From: Cyanobacteria bacterium UBA5018
GTDB lineage: Bacteria; Cyanobacteriota; Cyanobacteriia; PCC-6307; Cyanobiaceae
NCBI GenBank assembly: GCA_002396505.1
Contig: DGYA01000061.1
Location: 1 to 24,838, forward strand
Direction: 5' to 3'
Length of the DNA: 24,838 bases
Part shown: positions 22,582 to 24,838 of the stretch, piece after piece
How positions within the stretch are numbered: the stretch's first letter is position 1
Layout of the letters: every line of letters starts with the position of its first letter
The notes under the pieces: generated by a model
The model's database searches: none
Told to the model about the DNA's origin: nothing
The model's input: only the letters and a program-made list of their open reading frames with translations
Program-made: the position numbers and the translations under genes

Positions 22582-23301
22582 GTGGACCTGCCCATGGGCA
22601 TCACAGGGAACTCCGAATCCCAGCTTGCTGGTTCAGAGCTCACAGGTGCTGAATCTGCCAAATCTGAATTTGGCCAATCTGATTTGACTGAGATTGATTT
22701 GACTGAGATCGATTTGACTGAGATTGATGCGGCTGAGATTGATGCGGCTGAATTTTTTTCGACTGGGGCCAATAACGAAGCTTCTGCCAGTGGTAAGCGA
22801 TTGTTCAGATCTGCCACCGAGGTGTCTCCGGGCGAGCTCCCCAATTCCAGCGCAGCTTGGCCTCCTAGCGCAGCTCTGCAACCCAGCTCCGCGCCACAAC
22901 CCAGTGCAGCCCAGCTCCCCAGTGTGGCCAGCAGTATTTTGGTACCGCCTCTGCCTGGAGCAAGCGAGCAGTTAGCGGGCAGCGAACCGGGCGGCGAGTG
23001 GGAGCTGCTGGTTAGTAAGTGGCAAACCTGGTGGACCAGTGGCCAGCTGATGGCCCTGGCGAGCCAGGCCCGCAAACCCTCACTGCTGCTTGCTGGCCTG
23101 CTGGCTTTGCTGCTGCTGCTGAGCCTCTATGCGGGTCTGCTCGCCGCCCTGGAGAGCCTGCCGCTGCTGCCCGGTTTGCTGGAACTGGTGGCCGTGATCT
23201 GGTTGGTGCGCTACGGGGGGCCTCGCCTGCTGCACAGGGACGAGCGCCAGCGGTTGATCGCAGCCCTGGCCAGCAGCTGGCGCGGCTTTCGCGGGGGCTG
23301 A
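22582..23301 (+). CDS. CAAD-domain membrane protein with pentapeptide-repeat N-terminus
   Basis: A 239-residue protein from GTG 22582; ATG 22594 is an alternative. The C-terminal part (about 140-239) has an amphipathic lead ('WELLVSKWQTWWTSGQ'), two hydrophobic helices ('LLLAGLLALLLLLSLYAGLL' and 'LLPGLLELVAVIWLVRYGG') and a basic end ('RDERQRLIAALASSWRGF'). This matches the CAAD domain, a thylakoid-associated cyanobacterial/plastid module also appended to some aminoacyl-tRNA synthetases; plastid CURT1 proteins belong to the same group. Residues 1-135 are low in complexity. Residues 24-58 are seven five-residue repeats (ESAKS, EFGQS, three DLTEI, DAAEI, DAAEF) that are strongly acidic. It is probably a membrane-shaping or anchoring protein with an unstructured acidic head. 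Confidence 0.72.
   Translation: MDLPMGITGNSESQLAGSELTGAESAKSEFGQSDLTEIDLTEIDLTEIDAAEIDAAEFFSTGANNEASASGKRLFRSATEVSPGELPNSSAAWPPSAALQPSSAPQPSAAQLPSVASSILVPPLPGASEQLAGSEPGGEWELLVSKWQTWWTSGQLMALASQARKPSLLLAGLLALLLLLSLYAGLLAALESLPLLPGLLELVAVIWLVRYGGPRLLHRDERQRLIAALASSWRGFRGG
22651..22755 (+). repeat. 15-bp tandem array, seven units, coding for acidic pentapeptides
   Basis: Units at 22651, 22666, 22681, 22696, 22711, 22726 and 22741. The third and fifth (GATTTGACTGAGATT) are identical and the fourth differs at one base. Flanking units diverge on both sides, as expected if the centre expanded most recently. The reading frame is kept throughout. Confidence 0.85.
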
Positions 23302-23308
23302 AAGCCCC
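23294..23308 (+). terminator. Hairpin overlapping the CAAD gene stop codon
   Basis: GGGGCT (23294-23299) and AGCCCC (23303-23308) form a tight 6-bp stem with a GAA loop, followed only by TTTA. An alternative stem (AGCCC with GGGCT at 23313-23317) would compete with it. At best a weak terminator. Confidence 0.28.
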
Positions 23309-23378
23309 TTTAGGGCTCGCACCTACTTGACGAGCTCAGGCAGGTTGATAGTTTGTCGCGATTGCGTCCGTATTTCAG

Positions 23379-24542
23379 GTGGAGATTCAGCTCGGCCGTT
23401 CCCGAACCGTTCGCCGCGCCTACGGCATCGATGAGATCGCCCTGGTTCCCGGAGGCCGCACCGTCGACCCAGCCGTCACCGACAGCAGCTGGAGCCTAGG
23501 GGGCATCAACCGTGAGATCCCGATCATCGCCAGCGCCATGGACGGGGTGGTGGATGTGGCAATGGCTGTGGAACTGAGTCGGCTAGGTGCCTTGGGCGTG
23601 CTGAACCTGGAGGGGGTGCAGTGCCGCTACGAGGACCCCAACCCGATCCTCGATCGCATCGCCTCCGTTGGCAAACAGGAGTTTGTGCCTCTGATGCAGG
23701 AGCTCTACAGCCAACCGGTGCAAGAGGAGCTAATCCGGCTTCGCATTGGTGAAATCAAGGCCAACGGTGGTATTGCCGCTGTGAGCGCCACGCCGATGGC
23801 GGCCTTGAAGTTCGGCCAGGCGATCGCGGAGGCCGGCGCCGATCTTTTCTTCGTGCAGGCCACGGTGGTGAGCACCGAGCACATCGGCCCCGCCGGCCAG
23901 GAAAGTCTCAATTTGGAGACTCTCTGTCGCGAGATGGGCGTGCCGGTGGTTATTGGCAATTGCGTCACCTATGAAGTGGCTCTGAAGCTGATGCGCGCAG
24001 GCGCCGCCGGCTTGATGGTGGGTATCGGCCCTGGCGCCGCCTGCACCAGCCGCGGCGTGCTGGGCATCGGCATTCCCCAAGCCACCGCCGTTGCCGACTG
24101 CGCAGCGGCCCGCGATGACTACGAAAAAGAGAGTGGCAACTACGTGCCTGTGATCGCCGATGGTGGCATTGTTACCGGAGGCGACATCTGCAAGTGCCTG
24201 GCCTGTGGCGCCGACGCCGTGATGATCGGTTCGCCGATCGCCCGCGCCGCCGAGGCCCCTGGTCGCGGCTTCCACTGGGGCATGGCTACCCCGAGCCCGG
24301 TGCTGCCCCGCGGCACCCGCATCCAGGTGGGCACCACCGGCAGCCTGGAGAAGATCCTGCGCGGACCGGCCAGCCTCGATGACGGCACCCAGAATCTGTT
24401 GGGCTGCATCAGGACCTCCATGGGCACCCTGGGGGCCAGAAACCTGAAGGAGATGCAACAGGTGGAGGTGGTGGTGGCCCCCTCGCTGCTCACCGAGGGC
24501 AAGGTTTATCAGAAGGCCCAGCAATTGGGCATGGGCAAATAG
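23379..24542 (+). CDS. guaB3: GuaB3-family IMP dehydrogenase
   Basis: A 387-residue TIM-barrel protein starting at GTG 23379, the length typical of GuaB3. It lacks the CBS (Bateman) insert of ordinary IMP dehydrogenase: the barrel runs without interruption past 'IPIIASAMDGVVDV' and 'LGALGVLNLEG'. The catalytic loop 'GIGPGAACTSRGVLGIG' puts the nucleophile at C222. Substrate-binding parts are 'VIADGGIVTGGDICKCLACG' (258-277) and 'AVMIGSPIARA'. IMP dehydrogenase oxidises IMP to XMP with NAD on the way to GMP. GuaB3 proteins occur in actinobacteria and cyanobacteria, and I recall that a cyanobacterial member was shown to have IMP dehydrogenase activity. A strong terminator follows, then trxA. 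Confidence 0.93.
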   Translation: MEIQLGRSRTVRRAYGIDEIALVPGGRTVDPAVTDSSWSLGGINREIPIIASAMDGVVDVAMAVELSRLGALGVLNLEGVQCRYEDPNPILDRIASVGKQEFVPLMQELYSQPVQEELIRLRIGEIKANGGIAAVSATPMAALKFGQAIAEAGADLFFVQATVVSTEHIGPAGQESLNLETLCREMGVPVVIGNCVTYEVALKLMRAGAAGLMVGIGPGAACTSRGVLGIGIPQATAVADCAAARDDYEKESGNYVPVIADGGIVTGGDICKCLACGADAVMIGSPIARAAEAPGRGFHWGMATPSPVLPRGTRIQVGTTGSLEKILRGPASLDDGTQNLLGCIRTSMGTLGARNLKEMQQVEVVVAPSLLTEGKVYQKAQQLGMGK

Positions 24543-24611
24543 GGTCTGCCACCAGCAGCCCTATCCTGACTGGTGTGGGGGCTACGGCTCACACACTCCT
24601 CACACCCTCCA

Positions 24612-24640
24612 GCCCGGTGTTCCCGGGCCTTTTGTCTTTT
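24612..24640 (+). terminator. Intrinsic terminator after guaB3
   Basis: GCCCGG (24612-24617), loop TGTTC, then CCGGGC (24623-24628), followed by CTTTTGTCTTTT. A six-pair all-GC stem and a U-rich tail make this the best Rho-independent terminator in the window. It separates guaB3 from trxA. Confidence 0.8.
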
Positions 24641-24714
24641 GCAACGCTTGGCTGCAGCAGGCTTTTCAGGCCTGCCTCCCTTGCTAGATTGCCCGCAAAG
24701 CGATCCACTTCAGG

Positions 24715-24838
24715 ATGTCCTCAGTCGCCGCCGTCACCGACGCCAGCTTTGAAGAGCAAGTGCTAAAAAGTGATGTACCTGTATTGGTTGATTTTTGGGC
24801 GCCCTGGTGCGGTCCTTGCCGCATGATGGCCCCGGCTT
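24715..24838 (+). CDS. trxA: Thioredoxin (partial, cut by the window end)
   Basis: The first 41 residues of a thioredoxin starting at ATG 24715. 'VLVDFWAPWCGPCRMMAP' holds the redox-active WCGPC site, and 'VTDASFEEQVLKSDVPVL' is the usual lead-in. Thioredoxin reduces disulfides in target enzymes, in cyanobacteria often in a light-dependent way. A hairpin (GCAGGC at 24657, GCCTGC at 24670) and an extended -10-like TGCTAGATT near 24682 lie upstream, so it probably has its own promoter after the guaB3 terminator. The rest of the gene is outside the window. Confidence 0.95.
   Translation, partial: MSSVAAVTDASFEEQVLKSDVPVLVDFWAPWCGPCRMMAPA

Noticed and set aside
24657..24675. Hairpin GCAGGC / GCCTGC as a terminator
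   Set aside because: No U-tract follows on either strand, and the true terminator lies just upstream at 24612-24640.

Overview
The window looks like a piece of a GC-rich unicellular cyanobacterial chromosome, most likely from the Synechococcus/Cyanobium picocyanobacterial lineage. Evidence for this is a cyanobacterial AbrB-type regulator, a CrtL-type lycopene cyclase, a CAAD-domain membrane protein, a GuaB3-type IMP dehydrogenase, and a GyrA whose C-terminal half has the cyanobacterial/plastid style of sequence. I saw no rRNA, tRNA, CRISPR array or intact insertion sequence.

Layout. Positions 1-1218 hold two type II toxin-antitoxin loci placed back to back: a minus-strand Phd/YefM antitoxin with a truncated PIN toxin, and an apparently complete plus-strand Phd/PIN pair. 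Next come a protochlorophyllide-reductase-like SDR and a cyAbrB regulator. From about 3400 to 5840 the DNA becomes visibly AT-richer and gene-poor. It holds a remnant of a DUF4157-type protein, a class 3 lipase and about 1 kb without a recognisable gene, and reads as an accessory island. Housekeeping content resumes with folD (-). It is followed by a 7TM-HD phosphohydrolase, a PGM1-like ATP-grasp ligase and a small membrane/coiled-coil protein (all +). A minus-strand cluster then reads NYN-domain protein, leuA, sugar ABC permease. A GH57 glycoside hydrolase (+) converges on crtL (-). gyrA (-) is divergent from a COG1900/HcyBio protein (+), which is followed by a CAAD protein, guaB3, a good intrinsic terminator and the start of trxA.

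The most unusual signal is a pattern rather than a gene. At least eleven short, imperfect tandem arrays are scattered through the window, mostly with 13-15 bp periods and most often exactly 15 bp. Each locus has its own unrelated unit, so this is not one dispersed repeat family. Arrays inside genes have periods divisible by three and sit at N-termini (antitoxin, crtL, CAAD protein, GH57 protein). Arrays between genes also use 13, 14 and 20 bp. In crtL the unit is a copy of the gene's own start region, so each duplication can carry a potential ATG/GTG start. This suggests an active local microduplication process that lengthens N-termini and fills intergenic DNA.

Functionally the window mixes central metabolism (folate C1, leucine, purine, carotenoid, glucan), DNA topology and redox genes with poorly characterised proteins: the PGM1-like ligase, the HcyBio protein lacking the cysteines expected in its family, and the CAAD protein.
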